Assembly: GCA_963971225.1 (NCBI GenBank)
Contig: OZ020267.1
Span: 106,975,892 to 107,039,891 of the forward strand
DNA: 64,000 nt
Source: Melieria omissa
Taxonomy: Eukaryota > Arthropoda > Insecta > Diptera > Ulidiidae
Direction: 5' to 3'
The notes beneath the pieces were generated by a model that worked only from the letters and a program-made list of their open reading frames with translations, ran no database searches and was not told the origin of the DNA. Below, piece after piece: positions 22,431 to 35,375 of the stretch. The translations under genes were made by a program, and so were the position numbers. Each line of letters starts with the position of its first letter. The first letter of the stretch is position 1.

Positions 22431-25400
22431 CTAAAATATGTGTAGCCAATATTGTATATTGTGGGGGGGGGGTTGAACCCCATTAAAATCTCTTTTGCGT
22501 ACACCATTGGGATTAGGAGTTGGACCAAGTGCTTGGAGAAGGGGTTGTCCACAGTTAAATTGTCTACTCTTTTTAATGAAAAGATAGATTTCTTGCAGTG
22601 ATGAAGAACCAATGCTAACAGTTGTTTCTTTACCCATTTGAGGTAAAAGTCTTTAGTCTGGGCTTTGAAAACTAAAAAAAATTACTGGATAATTACTGAG
22701 AAATTGCGCTGTGTTCTCATCTTTCACGCTTGACGGGCAGAGGCTTTCAGTCTTCAAAGCAATCCTACTTATAGGCTAAAAATTGAATTGAATTACTGAC
22801 CGGTTAGAATACAAAAATCCTATAGTAGATAGATAGATAGATTTGAAAGGGGAAAAGTGCACTGAGACCAAAGCTGATCAATTGTGCCCCCTACAACTTC
22901 AGAGAACGTCCCCTAGTTCCACCGACCTAATGAAGCTTAGTAACTCACGTGGGAGAAGGTGTTTGACGTTCTCTTCTGCAAGCCAGTACTGGCCCACGTG
23001 CTGTTTCCTACTACGGCATACCGCCTATAGTAAGTTCGATTAATAAAACAATGAAACCTGGCGTCTTTTTGTTTTAATCGATAGTAGGTGTAACTAATCT
23101 GTAGCCCGGAGAAGAATGGATGGAGGAGAATAAATGGTCAAAGACTCTCAGTCAGTAAAGCAATCCTATTCATATGCTTGGAAAGCAAAGATATTTTGCT
23201 TATTTTTTTATGAGCTTAGATTGTCTGTAGCCCGAAAAAGAACAGAGTTGCCGATGGGTTTGGTTTTTCACCTCAAACCTCTTCCTGGTCTTCATCGATA
23301 GAATCCACTAGCAAGGTATCATAATTAATTTGCTGTTGGCCTTACTGCGAACTCTTTCAAAACAGTTGACCATGAAACAGAAGATATATTGAACGAAGAA
23401 ACCTGCACTGTATCTAAAAATTTTAAGTTTTCTGTTTATTGTACTGAGGAACTAGTTTATGAGCTTAAACTCAATACAACAACAAATTGAATTTGAATTG
23501 AATTTAAATATTCCACTCCACTACAACTCAAGTAACCCAAATTCGTTCGAAGAGAACTCATACGTTGAAACTATATCAAAAGGGAACAAAAAATATTTCA
23601 AAATGTCAACAGAAGGCAATCTTATTCAACTCAAGCCCAACGAATCGATAGCCCAAGGTTTCTAGAATCAACATAATTTAGTTCAACAAACCATTCAATT
23701 TAATTTTCAAATCAATGCAAATTATTTTCAATTCATATTCGCCAATTCAATCAATTCGTATGCATTTTCAATAATCAAATCTTTGGCTCTTTCACACTTT
23801 CATACTCGGTTTCGATTTCGATTTTTTGTTTACAATTTCACACAATTTCTACGCAGCACTCTGCACTCAGTCTTACTTTATTTAACAATTTATTTGCCGT
23901 CTTTTTCAATGCAAATGTTCATATTTAATTTCGGTCTTTTGGGTTCTTTTTGGTTTTGTTACTTTTGTAAAAGTCTGTTTATTTTTTTTAGTATTTTTGT
24001 TTTTGTCAATCTATAGCACAGCCAATCAATGGGGTCTTTATACAATTTTCATTCATAAGGATTATTCAGTTGTTGGAGAAATCAAACAATAAACGTGTAG
24101 GCAGCGCAATAATGAAATTTTGTTTGGTTAAAACATGGTTGAGGCAATAATTTTCCATTGGAGAATTTTTGAGAATTTTCTGCAGCATTTACCTTCTAAA
24201 TTAAACCTCTCTTACTTTTCACTTTGTCTGCTTTTCTCCTAACAAGTTACAAATTATTTGCCTACTAAACAAATCCTATTTTTCTATGTTTATTTTCTCT
24301 TTCAAATTTCAACTTCCTCTTTCATTTTACTCACCAACATTCCGCATTGTTCTTTAACTTTGACCAAATATATATTTCACATCCTAAATGTATGCTGCAC
24401 TTTTTGTCAACTCAACAATGCAATCAATACTGACGACAGCACCAACAACAATTCACCGTATACTTTCAAGCGATCTTCACACTTTTTGCATTCACTGCAA
24501 TCGCATTTGTGTAAACAATTTGTCTTATCTGTGTTCGTAACGCATTATGTGTGTGTAAAGTTGAACTATTTTTTTATAAATATTGTACATATTTGCAATC
24601 TGTATTTGTAGAGTGTGGGTGTGTGTGTGTATTGCTGAATGTTGAATTTGTATCTGTAAATGATTTGAATATTTCAGTTTGGCCTTTTCAGCGCTCTTCA
24701 CTCAACTCTCATTGCATTTTGCATTAATTTTTTGCAGTGCTATTGGCTATTTTCTTGTTTGGCTATTTGCAGTTGCGATTGTGTTATGGTTGTATTCATT
24801 AATTTGCTGTATTCATGTTTATTACTGTATGTATTTATGTGGAATTTTCTTGCTATGTATTTACAAATTTTGTCTATTTTGCTATTGAAGTTTGTTGTGT
24901 GTTTTGTAATTTGACTAAATTTTCTATTTTTATTTTTGGTTTGTTTAGGTTTTTTTGTATGGTTTACTATGACCAACTTTTGTTCACTACTTTTCTTCAA
25001 GCACAATGGGTTCTCGAATTAAATCTTTACAGTGTCATGTACTCTCTTAGTTACGCTCTCTTTTCTCTTTTCTGTTGTCACTCTTTTCATGCACATGCAG
25101 CAGGGTACGCGGAATGGGAGGTTCATATGTATGGTACTTGTTTTCATTGAAATCATATTCGCAATATTTAAATGGTTTCAATTGTGTATGCAATTAAAAA
25201 TTCTCGTATGAACTGAAGAACAGAACAGAACAGAACTGCAATTTGAAAATTAACCGTAGATCGAGCTTTGTATCAAAAGTGATACATTTGGGTTTTTGTT
25301 TTATTATAACTTTTTTCAGGATATAATTTAACCATTCTATGTGACTTTGTTGTGTTGGGATTATGCTTGTTTAAAACACTTTTTTAAGAAAGAGGTCTTG

Positions 25401-26235
25401 AGAAAATTGAAAAGTTTATAATTCTCTCCTTTGTATACATAGGATAGGATTCCTTAATTTTCTTGAAGCTCTATCTACGGTTAAATAGAATCAGCCTTCA
25501 AGAAAGAAGTCTTCAGCCAAATGGAGAAAGATCGGAAAGTAGGAGCAAACTTACAGTAAATGAAAACAGAAAACACAGTAAGAAACACAATGAAAACAAT
25601 TAAAAATCATATAAACAATAAGTAATGAGATTTAAAATTCAATGCGAGAAAAGACTGAAGTAAGTTTAAAATAATAACAAAAATTAAAAAATTAAAAAAA
25701 TATTATTAGTTCAAAATAAGAACATAGACTTCATGAAAGTAAAAATTAAAAAAAAAATAAAAACATTTTTAAAAATCATCAGCTCAAAATAAAAACATAA
25801 CTTTCATGAAAACTAAAACAAATTATTAAGAACACATTTTCATATACATAAATATAAATATATGTATTTTATTTTTTTTTTCAATTTTGTTATTTTTCTC
25901 ATATATTAAATAAATGACTGAAGTAAGTTCAAAATAATTTGAAAATTATGACACAAAGTTTAAAAGATTTCAAAAAAATATGAACATAAATTGCATAAAT
26001 ATAAAAAAACATTAAACAAGTTATCATATTTATCAATATATTTATTCATTTTTTCTAATTTTGATATATTTTTAAATACTTGTATAAAAAATCAATGCAA
26101 AATCACACGATAAAAATAAGGACGTAATGTTCATAAACCCAAAAACAAACAAAACTATTAGAAAATAAACTGTTATCTTCAAAAAATATTTTTATTCTTA
26201 TGAATCAAAATTAAAAAACACAATAAATAAAAAAA
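22431..26235. other. AT-rich non-coding stretch with minor repeats
   Basis: No gene recognised. A (TAGA) run lies near 22823-22841. A degenerate ~120-bp duplication beginning CTGTAGCCCG occurs near 23099 and 23225. From about 23780 to 25150 the plus strand is T-rich, with many short open frames of low complexity. From 25550 to 26220 it is A-rich. The 68-residue frame at 23459-23665 is the least repetitive but has no recognisable features. Confidence 0.45.
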
Positions 26236-26905
26236 AGTGGACCAGTGAGTAGCAGAACGGTTCACTCCAGCCTAGGCTCGTGCTCGGTGAGGAGGTTAAC
26301 CACAAGGGTCACACCTCAGGGCGGCGTCCTTTCGCCTCTGCTGTGGCTGCTTGTGATTAATAACATCCTCGAGATCTTCGAATCCAGGAGGCTACGAGTA
26401 GTAACATATGCGGACGACGTCACTATCCTGATCCCTGGAAAATTTCTGTCCACCATCAGTGATCTCATCGAGTCTGCCTTAGGAGATCTCTCTAGGTTGG
26501 CAGAGCAGACCGGTCTAGGGGTTAACCCCTCAAAGACGGTTATGGTACTGTTTACCCGGAGATACAAAATACCGAAGTTTAGGCTGCCGAAACTTAGAGG
26601 CGTCACTATCACCCCGTCACCAGAGGTGAAATACGTTGGCACCATACTCGACTCCAAGCTTTCTTGGAGGCGCAACGTGGAAGAGCGGGTGAAAAAGAGC
26701 TTGAATGCCTTCTACGTTTGTCAGAAGGTCTTCGGGAAAAAGTGGGGAGCATTGCCGAGCATTGTCCACTGGATGTATACAGCGATTATTCGGCCGATCT
26801 TATGTTACGAAGCCATTGTCTGGTGGCCGGCCACGGCGACCAGGTCCTTGACGACGCAACTGACGAAGGAGACTGGCGGCTATGGGAATAGCAGGAACCG
26901 CACTA
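26236..26905 (+). pseudogene. Non-LTR retrotransposon reverse transcriptase fragment
   Basis: A GC-rich block in AT-rich surroundings encodes part of a LINE reverse transcriptase from about 26248. Clear motifs in order are TPQGGVLSPLLW (about 26308-26345), YADDV with the two catalytic aspartates (about 26407-26421), GLGVNPSKT and KYVGTILDSKLSW. A thumb-like segment with VHWMYTAIIRPILCY follows. The endonuclease domain and the first palm motifs are missing at the 5' end. Near 26865-26880 the frame breaks: MGIAGTA continues in another frame, as expected for these proteins, and then the similarity stops. The fragment is truncated at both ends and dead. The wording of the motifs suggests the Loa/R1/Jockey side of the LINE tree, not assigned further. 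Confidence 0.88.
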
Positions 26906-27400
26906 TCGCTCGTTTGGCCTTTTTTCGTTGCAAAAATTATAACTTCTGAAGCAATAAAAATATTTAAAAAATTTAAATTGCATCTGAAAGTGTAATATCC
27001 AAGCTTTCAGACTAAAGTAAGTTCAAATAAATTCAAAATTAAGACAAACATGTACCAAATTTTTAAATTCCATATGTGATACAATGAAGAATGATTCAAC
27101 TCAATGACGTCAGATATTTTTAAATATTTATGACAAAAACAATTAATGTAAAAGAGACATAAGATAACGATTTTCTAACTTGAACTTTGTGACTTCAAAT
27201 TAAAAAAAAACTATTTTTGAAATTAATTAAAATTATAATTGATTATGTTTACAATTATGATATTTTTAATATAAATTTAAACAATGCAATAAATGCCTAA
27301 ACATATTTTTAAAAACCCTAAATTTATAAACAAAAAACATAATATAATTTTTTAAATAATTAAACAGTAAATAAATTACATAAAAAAGTTAATAAAGACA
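26906..27400. other. AT-rich non-coding stretch
   Basis: No gene or bounded element seen; strongly AT-rich spacer between the reverse transcriptase fragment and the TAAAA array. Confidence 0.5.
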
Positions 27401-28580
27401 ATAAAAATAAAAAAAAATAAAATAAAATAAAATAAAATAAAATAAAATAAAATAAAATAAAATAAAATAAAATAAAATAAAATAAAATAAAATAAAACAA
27501 AATAAAATAAAATAATATAAAATAAAATAATATAATATAAAATAAAATAAAATAAAATAAAATAAAATAAAATAAAATAAAATAAAATAAAATAAAATAA
27601 AATAAAATAAAATAAAATAATATAAAATAAAATAAAATAAAACAAAATAAAATAAAATAAAATAATATAAAATAAAATAATATAATATAAAATAAAATAA
27701 AATAAAATAAAATAAAATAAAATAATATAAAATAAAATAAAATAAAATAAAACAAAATAAAATAAAATAAAATAAAATAAAATAAAACAAAATAAAATAA
27801 AATAAAATAAAATAAAATAAAATAAAATAAAATAAAATAAAATAAAATAAAATAAACAAAATAAAATAAAATAAAATAAAATAAAATAAAATAAAATAAA
27901 ATAAAATAAAATAAAATAAAATAAAATAAAATAAAATAAAATAAAATAAAATAAAATAAAATAAAATAAAATAAAATAAAATAAAATAAAATAAAATAAA
28001 ATAAAATAAAATAAAATAAAATGAAATGAAATGAAATGAAATGAAATAAAATAAAACAAATTAAAATAAAATAAAATAAAATAAAATAAAATAAAATAAA
28101 ATAAAATAAAATAAAATAAAATAAAATAAAATAAAATAAAATCAAATAAAATAAAATAATATAAAGTAAAACAAAATAAAACAAAATAAAATAAAATAAA
28201 ATAAAATAAAATAAAACAAAATAAAATAAAATAAAATAAAATAAAATAAAATAAAATAAAATAAAATAAAATAAAATAAAATAAAATAAAATAAAACAAA
28301 TTAAAATAAAATAAAATAAAATAAAATAAAATAAAATAAAATAAAATAAAATAATATAAAGTAAAACAAAATAAAACAAAATAAAATAAAATAAAATAAA
28401 ATAAAATAAAATAAAATAAAATAAAATAAAATAAAATAAAATAAAATAAAATAATATAAAATAATATAAAATAAAATAAAATAAAATAAAATAAAATAAA
28501 ATAAAATAAAATAAAATAAAATAAAATAAAAAAAATAAAAAAATAAAATAAAATAATATAAAATAAAATAAAATAAAAAA
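27401..28580. repeat. Very long (TAAAA)n microsatellite
   Basis: About 1.18 kb is made of the pentamer AAAAT/TAAAA with sparse variants (ACAAA, ATATA, and five consecutive ATGAA units near 28020-28045). Three long minus-strand open frames (27360-28379, 27376-28299, 27389-27859) are pure FILFY translations of the pentamer and are artefacts. Variant blocks recur at intervals, suggesting that larger units were duplicated inside the array. Confidence 0.98.
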
Positions 28581-30649
28581 AAATTAATTAATTAAAATAA
28601 AATAAAATTCATAAAATAAATTCAATAAATAATAAACTTACTAACATAAAAAAATATTTAAAAATTTATGAAAACTATACTATTTAAGAGATGTTTTTTA
28701 TGAGAAGGTCGCATAAGCACGAAATAAAAATTCAAAAATTTAACAAATCGTAAATTTATTAATTTGTTGTTTTAATTTTTTAGTTTAATGTTTTTTTCTG
28801 TTTTGTTTAATTTTTTTGTATTTCATAAGGCTGTGTGAATGTTTAATGTTTTTCAGTCAATTTCTATTTTTTCTTTGAATTTTTTTCGAGATATTGTTAC
28901 ACGTTTTCCTAATAGATTTGACTGATTTTTTATAGTTTTGACTGGTTTTCTTCATTAATGATTTTTCGTCGGCGTACGTAGCAAAATCTAAAATTTACTA
29001 TTAATATTTAATGTTATTTTTAATTGGTTTTTATTCACTTGAATTGTTGGAATTTTTATTTTTGAAATTGGTTTTTTCTTCTTTTGGTTTTTTTGTTTAG
29101 CGTGAAAAAATATTTCCTAACTTTTGTTTTTGCTGGTTTTATTATTAATTCCTTTTCTATATGTTGTGATGTGACCAACTTTTGTATGCAATATTTCAGT
29201 TGTAATGCATTTTGAAGTTGTCAAAAGTTGTTTGTTTCTTCTTTTACTATTCAAGTGAAAACAGAGTCAGGTTTAAAAAGGCATATTGGAAAAGAAATGC
29301 TTTGCATGCAGATGCAGAATTCGACGCGTATTTTTGGAACTGTTTATATATAAATGAATTAATGTTGAGATTTGCTATGGGACTGTTTGTGGTTGTGGCT
29401 GTTGCTGTTCTCTGCAAATGTCTGCGTTGATATCAGTGAATTGATTTAATTTGAAATTGTTATTTTTTTATTTGATGAATAAACGTGTTGTGGCGTCTGT
29501 GTTCAACTATTTGCTTTGTTTTTGCTTCTTATTGCAACTTGGTTTTTTTCAGTTTTTCTTTCTTATTAATGTTTTTTAATGCACTTTAAAATGTACTTTT
29601 CCGTATTTATGCAAATATTTTATGTATAGCAATTTGTTTATTTTTTGGAGTTTTTCATTTTCATGAATTCGCTTTTTTGTGTGTTGGCTGTGTGTAAAGA
29701 TTTGTTCAAGTTTAAATGCGTTTTTGTGTTGTTCTTGATTTTGAAAATGTTCAAAATTTCACGCTTCGATTCTGATATAAATATTTGGTTGTTTTGTTTC
29801 TTTTTTAATATTTCTACTATTCGAATTAATAATAAAATGCACACAGTATACATGGTTTGAGGTTATGTTACACATTTCAATGCGCGCTGCTCGGCCAATC
29901 AATTTATTCCAATTTGTTTTTAGTTATTGGAAAATATTTTGCATATATTTGCATACATTTTTTTGTAAATTTATGAAAAGAGTGGAAAAAATAATAAATG
30001 TAATAAATTAGTTACAGGAATTAAAAAAATTTGGTAATTAGTTTCAATGAAATTTTCAGTTACACTTTTGTGTGACGACAGGAAAACTTTTGGTTAATAG
30101 AAAATTTAGGTTAAAACAAATTGAAAGTTTATTGATGCTAAATACTGTCTTTATGTTTGTAGAAAGAAATAAAGAAATTTATTAAAATTTATTTTACAAT
30201 TAATTTCCTTGACGCCCTTTTCATTGCTGCATTAATTAATTTGTTACTGCTACTAAAAAAATCACAATTGTTTTTGCACTTAAATGGTAAATTTAAAAAC
30301 TAAATGATGTCAATTTTATAATACAATAATTAATTTTTTTTTAATTTGTATATTGTTTCATACATTTTGTTTAATTTTCTCAAAGAAAATTTCACACGCG
30401 GTTGCTTACAGATAAAAATTAAGTTGAATTAAATTATGTTTAGCCTCTTCAGTTGTTGGATCTTAAACTTCAAGTGCCCATTTCAATGATGACCAGTCTG
30501 TCAGTATCTACTACTCGCGAGTAGCAGAATGGGCATCACTGGTCTAAATACAACTGCAGGTGGTCTGCTTTCAGGCTGTGCCAAAATGTAGGTAAGTTTA
30601 GGTGAAATTTACTGTCTGGGACAATGCTGAAAGGGACACTCAGGCTGCC
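28581..30649. other. T-rich non-coding stretch
   Basis: No gene recognised. The plus strand is T-rich from about 28750 to 30450. The open frames at 29212-29430 and 29645-29860 are hydrophobic by composition, with no recognisable domain. Confidence 0.5.
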
Positions 30650-30653
30650 TTAA

Positions 30654-31361
30654 GGCAGGTTCTCACCTTGTGGATCCGAAAAAGTGCATTTTTTTTAGGC
30701 ATTTTTTTTTAGAAAACGGTTAAAGATACAACGCTGAAAATTGTTTCTGGATATGAACACACATTTATTTAGAGAATACAATTTTTAAAATTGAATGAAT
30801 CAAAAAAGGGGGAGGGGGCGTCCATCAGTGGCGGCATGTCGGCGAGGAGGTGTCCCGCTACCGGAAGTGATTCCGTCAAAACCCGTGATCGGAAACACAT
30901 TCTTAATGTGTACCGTATTATCTATTGAATGAACTACGCTCATGAAAAAAAAATCGAAATTAAAAAAGTTATGAGGTTTTGAAAAAAAATTACGATTTTC
31001 GCATTTTTTTGTTCACTAATAATTTTTTTAAATAAACAATTTTCAATATTTTTGGCTGATCGTAGTTCGTTTATTAGAAAAAACCCTAAGGAACATTTGG
31101 AAAAAATTTGGGGACGATTGGTTCATTCCAACGCCTTCAATCACTTCCGTAAGGTCCGAAAATGTGGTTCTGAGAAAAACGCGTTTAAAGTTTAAAGCGC
31201 GCATGGCCGGTGCTCTACACTGCTCTATGTAACGGCCTGTAACTTTTGTAATTTTTCAGATTTTGATCTGAAATTTCTGGAGCACATTTTTGGAACATAT
31301 ATCTACACGATAAGGCAAAAAACAAAAATTGATTTTTTTTCCCACAAGGTGAGAACCTGCC
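30654..31361. mobile_element. piggyBac-type MITE, TTAA flanks, 20-bp inverted ends
   Basis: The 20 bases after TTAA at 30650-30653 (GGCAGGTTCTCACCTTG...) are repeated exactly and inverted at the other end, followed by TTAA at 31362-31365. Duplication of TTAA is the hallmark of piggyBac-superfamily transposons. The 708-bp interior holds no transposase frame. It contains a GGGGGAGGGGGC tract near 30810 and GTCCGAAAA words. Confidence 0.85.
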
Positions 31362-31365
31362 TTAA

Positions 31366-31986
31366 GGGAGAAGGATTGTTGTGAGCCTTTTAGAGCCTTT
31401 ACGAACCAATCTGAACTGAAGATGAAATCTAGCCAGTTTCTTATTTGATCTGTTCTAAGGTCATCCAAGTTGTCTAAGAAGATGGAGCCATAACCTTTCC
31501 ATCTACATACGTCTTGTCTTGTGATAGCCAATTTGCTACTCGCAAGTCATAATTGATCCAGACTCTAGAGATAGTCGGTCAATGACAGAGGAGATGACTT
31601 ATAGTCTCTTCGTCTTCATTGTCTCTAATGTTAAGTAATGCAAAGATTTTTATATTGAAAGGCTTTTGAAGTTGTTGTGGACCGCCTTGAAAACTCAACC
31701 AGTACTCAATCAAGTTGGTGAAAGAAGAAGTCTACTGTATGTCCTTCTAAAGCCTATATATCCTTTTAAAAAATAGGTAGATTTGATTTGTGAATGAACC
31801 CTACTTGCTCTCTAATTTTAACTGATTCCATCTGATCTGATCTGAGGTTATCCAAGAATCCTAAAAAGGAGCAGCCAAGACTTAAATGGGAGAGAAGGAT
31901 ACTACAGTCTCTTCGTCCTCTTTGTCTCTTATATATTGAAAGGCCTTTGAAGTTGTGTTAGACTGGCTTGAAAACTTGGCCCTTGC
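31366..31986. repeat. Degenerate duplicated repeat block, left part
   Basis: Two related units share versions of GTCTCTTCGTC(T/C)TC(A/T)TTGTCTCT (about 31596 and 31905), TTGAAAGGC(T/C)TTTGAAGTTG (about 31655 and 31937) and GG(C/T)TTGAAAACT. Words such as ATCCAAGTTGTCTAAGAA also occur in similar form near 60580, so this looks like an old dispersed repeat family. Confidence 0.5.
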
Positions 31987-31990
31987 TTAA

Positions 31991-32491
31991 CCCTTTCGCT
32001 ACATGTTTTTACTGGGGAAAGTTACAATTTTAAATTTAGGCTTCTATGTGGTTTTATTAGCAACATTCCAAACGAATTTTTTTAATTTTTATACTCGGAC
32101 CCTGTATTTTAGAGTGCTTTCCTATGAGAGCAACCACATTGTTGTGACTGAAATAATTACTTTAACATACAACTTTTTACGTATAACGAAAATTTGAATA
32201 TTTCTTCATTTACATCAGCCAAAATTAAAACAACAAGGATCTAAATTCAACGAAAACGTCAAATTAAAAAGTTATCTTAAGTTTTCTGCTTCTGCTTAAC
32301 ATTTCCTCTTCCTTTACTATGACAAGTTATACCATTAAAAAACGTTTGTACTTCTCTTCTTTAAACTTTTATATTCAGTTTATTAATTTCGTATTTTTCC
32401 TAGAACTTCAAACATTTATTCTTGAAACCACAGAGGGTTCAGACGTCCACAAAGTAGCAATGTGCCATATGGCAACAAAATAGCGAAAGGG
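31991..32491. mobile_element. piggyBac-type MITE with CCCTTTCGCTA ends
   Basis: Both ends read CCCTTTCGCTA in inverted orientation, and both are flanked by TTAA (31987-31990 and 32492-32495). The CCC start together with TTAA duplication fits piggyBac-like elements well. The 501-bp interior has no transposase; the short frame at 32003-32197 is not recognisable. The element splits the degenerate repeat block that lies on both sides. Confidence 0.85.
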
Positions 32492-32495
32492 TTAA

Positions 32496-33510
32496 GTTAT
32501 TTCTTTTCTAGTCTTAGCTCAGCTTTTGTTCTCAGAAAGAAAGAGGGTTGTGTCTTTTCTGCACATCATAGCAAGTTTCTGATCTAAGCTGATTTAAACT
32601 GATCTGATCTAAACTAATCTGATCTGATCTACTGTCATCTGAATTGCTTAAGCGGGTAGATCCAAGGGCTCTTAATCGACTTCAAAGATCTAAAAATAGA
32701 CGTATAATGGAAAAAAGGATGGTACTCGTTATTCTTCTTCAGGTTAAACAAATAAATAAAAACAAGGGATGTATTCTTCATGCACTTCCTTTCGGCGACT
32801 CTATTCAGCTCACTGTGATTCATATCATTTTTGAATTCGGTGTCTTTCTTTATCTGTTGGCTTTCCTGTAGATCCAGAGGCGATCTTTTAAGAACGATTT
32901 GATCTTGATGAGGAAATTGTGTACATCAGTAATCTGTGCATCTGCACGACTGGTTCGATGCGACTTTCTAATTTGACGTTCTATCTTGTGATCATCTTTA
33001 CATGAATAAATCGTTGTTTTGACAGAGGTTTAAAATTGTGGCAGACATGTTCAGTCTTGACTGAGCCCAGAGCTTTTCCTCTACATACCTCCAAGATCTA
33101 AAGACGGCCGGATGATAGGAGAAAATTTTAATTGTAGTCGTCTTAATTGGACCACTAGAACTAGATCTAGGCGATTGGTGCCATACGCCTTTCTAATTCT
33201 CTTCGAAGTCGTTTCCTTCTGTTCATATCTAAATGTAGAGATTTTTCTATTAAGAGTTTAAATTATGTTAGACGCGTTTGAAAGCTTGGCCCTGACTTGA
33301 GTGACTACTGTCCATATGAGTAGAGCACTTCAGGAGTCACTAGAGAGGAGTCGCTAGGAGACTCCTCATGATTGAATTACTGTTCCTTGTGCACCTTACC
33401 GAGGCCAGTCAAAGTTCAGCAGCGATTCATACTGTAGTCCAAGGGTCTTCATTCTAACACCAGTTGTGTGAATGATTGGGCTAGAGACAGCCTATGCATG
33501 AGGCACATTT
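32496..33510. repeat. Degenerate repeat block, right part
   Basis: Non-coding. It contains runs of TGATCTGATCTAAACT (about 32580-32635) and repeats of GTTTAAA(A/T)T(T/A)(A/G)TG(T/G).AGAC...TTGA phrases (about 33029 and 33255) related to the block left of the MITE. No gene recognised. Confidence 0.45.
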
Positions 33511-33516
33511 AGGTCT

Positions 33517-33600
33517 ATATCGTCGCCTGAGAAAACAAATTTCTTATGTCCTACTAAGCTTAATGGAACATACGACATTCGTTTTCTGAGGCGACGATAT
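33517..33600. repeat. Inverted repeat with 20-bp arms (hairpin-forming)
   Basis: ATATCGTCGCCTGAGAAAAC (33517-33536) is matched by its inverted copy at 33581-33600 with one mismatch, separated by 44 bases. It could be a fold-back element remnant or a structured RNA; nothing decides between these. Confidence 0.7.
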
Positions 33601-35010
33601 GTCTGTTCAGCTCATTTGTGGTTTCACAGGTGGACAACTGCATCTATTCCATGCAAGTTGATCTGAGTCGCCAATCTAAATGCAGACCGCCTGCAGTCAG
33701 CTGTGGACACCTGAGTTCTAGACTCGCGCACTTTCTCACTTGTTCACACTTTCCTTTAGAAAGACAGACAGTTGTCATGATGAAGCATTGCAAATGCTCT
33801 ATACATACCATACATATTTATGTATTTTTTTTACCTAAGTACTGCACATATTTACATAAGTACTGCACGCAAGCAAATAGCTTTTCCATTTTTCTTATCA
33901 TTTTTTTAAGCTTATTTAAATATTTCATTCAAATTCAGTTTTAAGGTAATTTCGCTAGTTTTGTGTAAATTGTGAGGGGATGTTGGTGTGTGTATATATA
34001 TAAATTTTTTTTCTGCTGCACCGTTTTGTTACTGCTTACATATTTGTTTTTTGTTTTTTATTTTAATTTTTTCATCTTGCATTTACTTTCATATATACTA
34101 TTTACAAATACATATAATGTATATGCCTATATATCTATATGAATGTATGTATATATAGACTATGTTTTTGTTGTTGCTGAAATATTATGTTTCTGCTTGC
34201 AACTTTTTGCAAATTTTTATTGAACTTAACGTGTTGTTGGTTTTATTGAGATACTTTTCGCATATGAGGGATGTATGTATGTATGTACTTGTCGTAGGTA
34301 TATAAATTTTCGTTTACCTTTGCCTAATATTTAGTTTTTCTTTTCAATTTTTTTGTTTTGTTGTGTGGTTGTTAATTTATCAATTAGGTCAAAGTTCTAT
34401 TATGTAATAATGGTTTTTTCGTATTATTAAACATTTCATTGAATTAATTGTTTATGTTTTTATATAAAGTTATTGATTTAGTTTTAAGCTTTTTCTTTGT
34501 TTTCATTAAATTTAATTCGTAGTTTGAACTTATAAGAGAGGTATTTCTATTTTCCCAAGTGTGTTGTTGTGGTTTTGTTAATATTAATCTTTTTTTTTCT
34601 TTTGTTTGGTTGTTTATGTTTTAATGTTTAATGCTTTATAGGCGCTTTTGTTGTTGTTGTTTCCGTTTTTGAATTTCTCTTTCCATTCACTGCCACCGAG
34701 TGTACGTTTGGCTCCATTTGGCTGCTTTCAACTGATTAGTAATTTTGCTTCTATGTATGTTCGATACATCTAAAACTATCATCCCACAAGTATGCCAAGT
34801 ATTTTGTATGTTGCATTGAGACACATTATTTTTTGAGTCTACTTTGAGTGATACTTTTAGGCTGATTTTTATGTTGTGAAATTTTGGCTTTCTGAAGAGT
34901 GTGCGGAGTTTTTTTTTAATATTTTTTCAGCATTTTAATTTGTTAATGCACTGTAATTTGATTTATTATTGATGACCAGAGTGTAAATTGAATAAATAAA
35001 AAAATTAATA
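33601..35010. other. T-rich non-coding stretch
   Basis: No gene recognised. Includes TATATA/TATGTATG runs (34085-34165, 34268-34290) and T-rich sequence up to 34935. The plus-strand frame 33618-33944 has no recognisable domain. Confidence 0.5.
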
Positions 35011-35375
35011 AATAAAATAAAATAAAATAAAGTAACATAAAATAAAATAAAATAAAATAAAATAAAATAAAATAAAATAAAATAAAATAAAATAAAATAA
35101 AATAAAATAAAATAAAATAAAATAAAATAAAAAAAAAAAAATAAAATAAAATCAAATAAAATAAAATAAAATATAACAAAATTAACAAAATAAAATAAAT
35201 TAAAATAAAATAAAACAAAATAAAATAAAATAAAATAAAATAAAATAAAATAACATAAAATAAAATAAAATAAAATAAAATAAAATAAAATAAAATAAAA
35301 TAAAATAAAATAAAATAAAATAAAATAAAATAAAATAAAATAAAATAAAATAAAATAAAATAAAACAAAATACAA
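35011..35375. repeat. Second (TAAAA)n microsatellite
   Basis: About 360 bases of the same TAAAA pentamer as the larger array 6.4 kb to the left, with an 11-A interruption near 35131 and a degenerate centre at 35170-35210. Minus-strand FILFY open frames (34935-35375, 34943-35410) are artefacts of the repeat. Confidence 0.97.

Noticed and set aside
23459..23665. 68-residue plus frame with less repetitive composition
   Set aside because: No recognisable motif, no splice or promoter context; random open frame is likely.
27360..28379. Long minus-strand open frames of 156-339 residues
   Set aside because: They are pure translations of the TAAAA microsatellite (FILFY repeats) with no other sequence.
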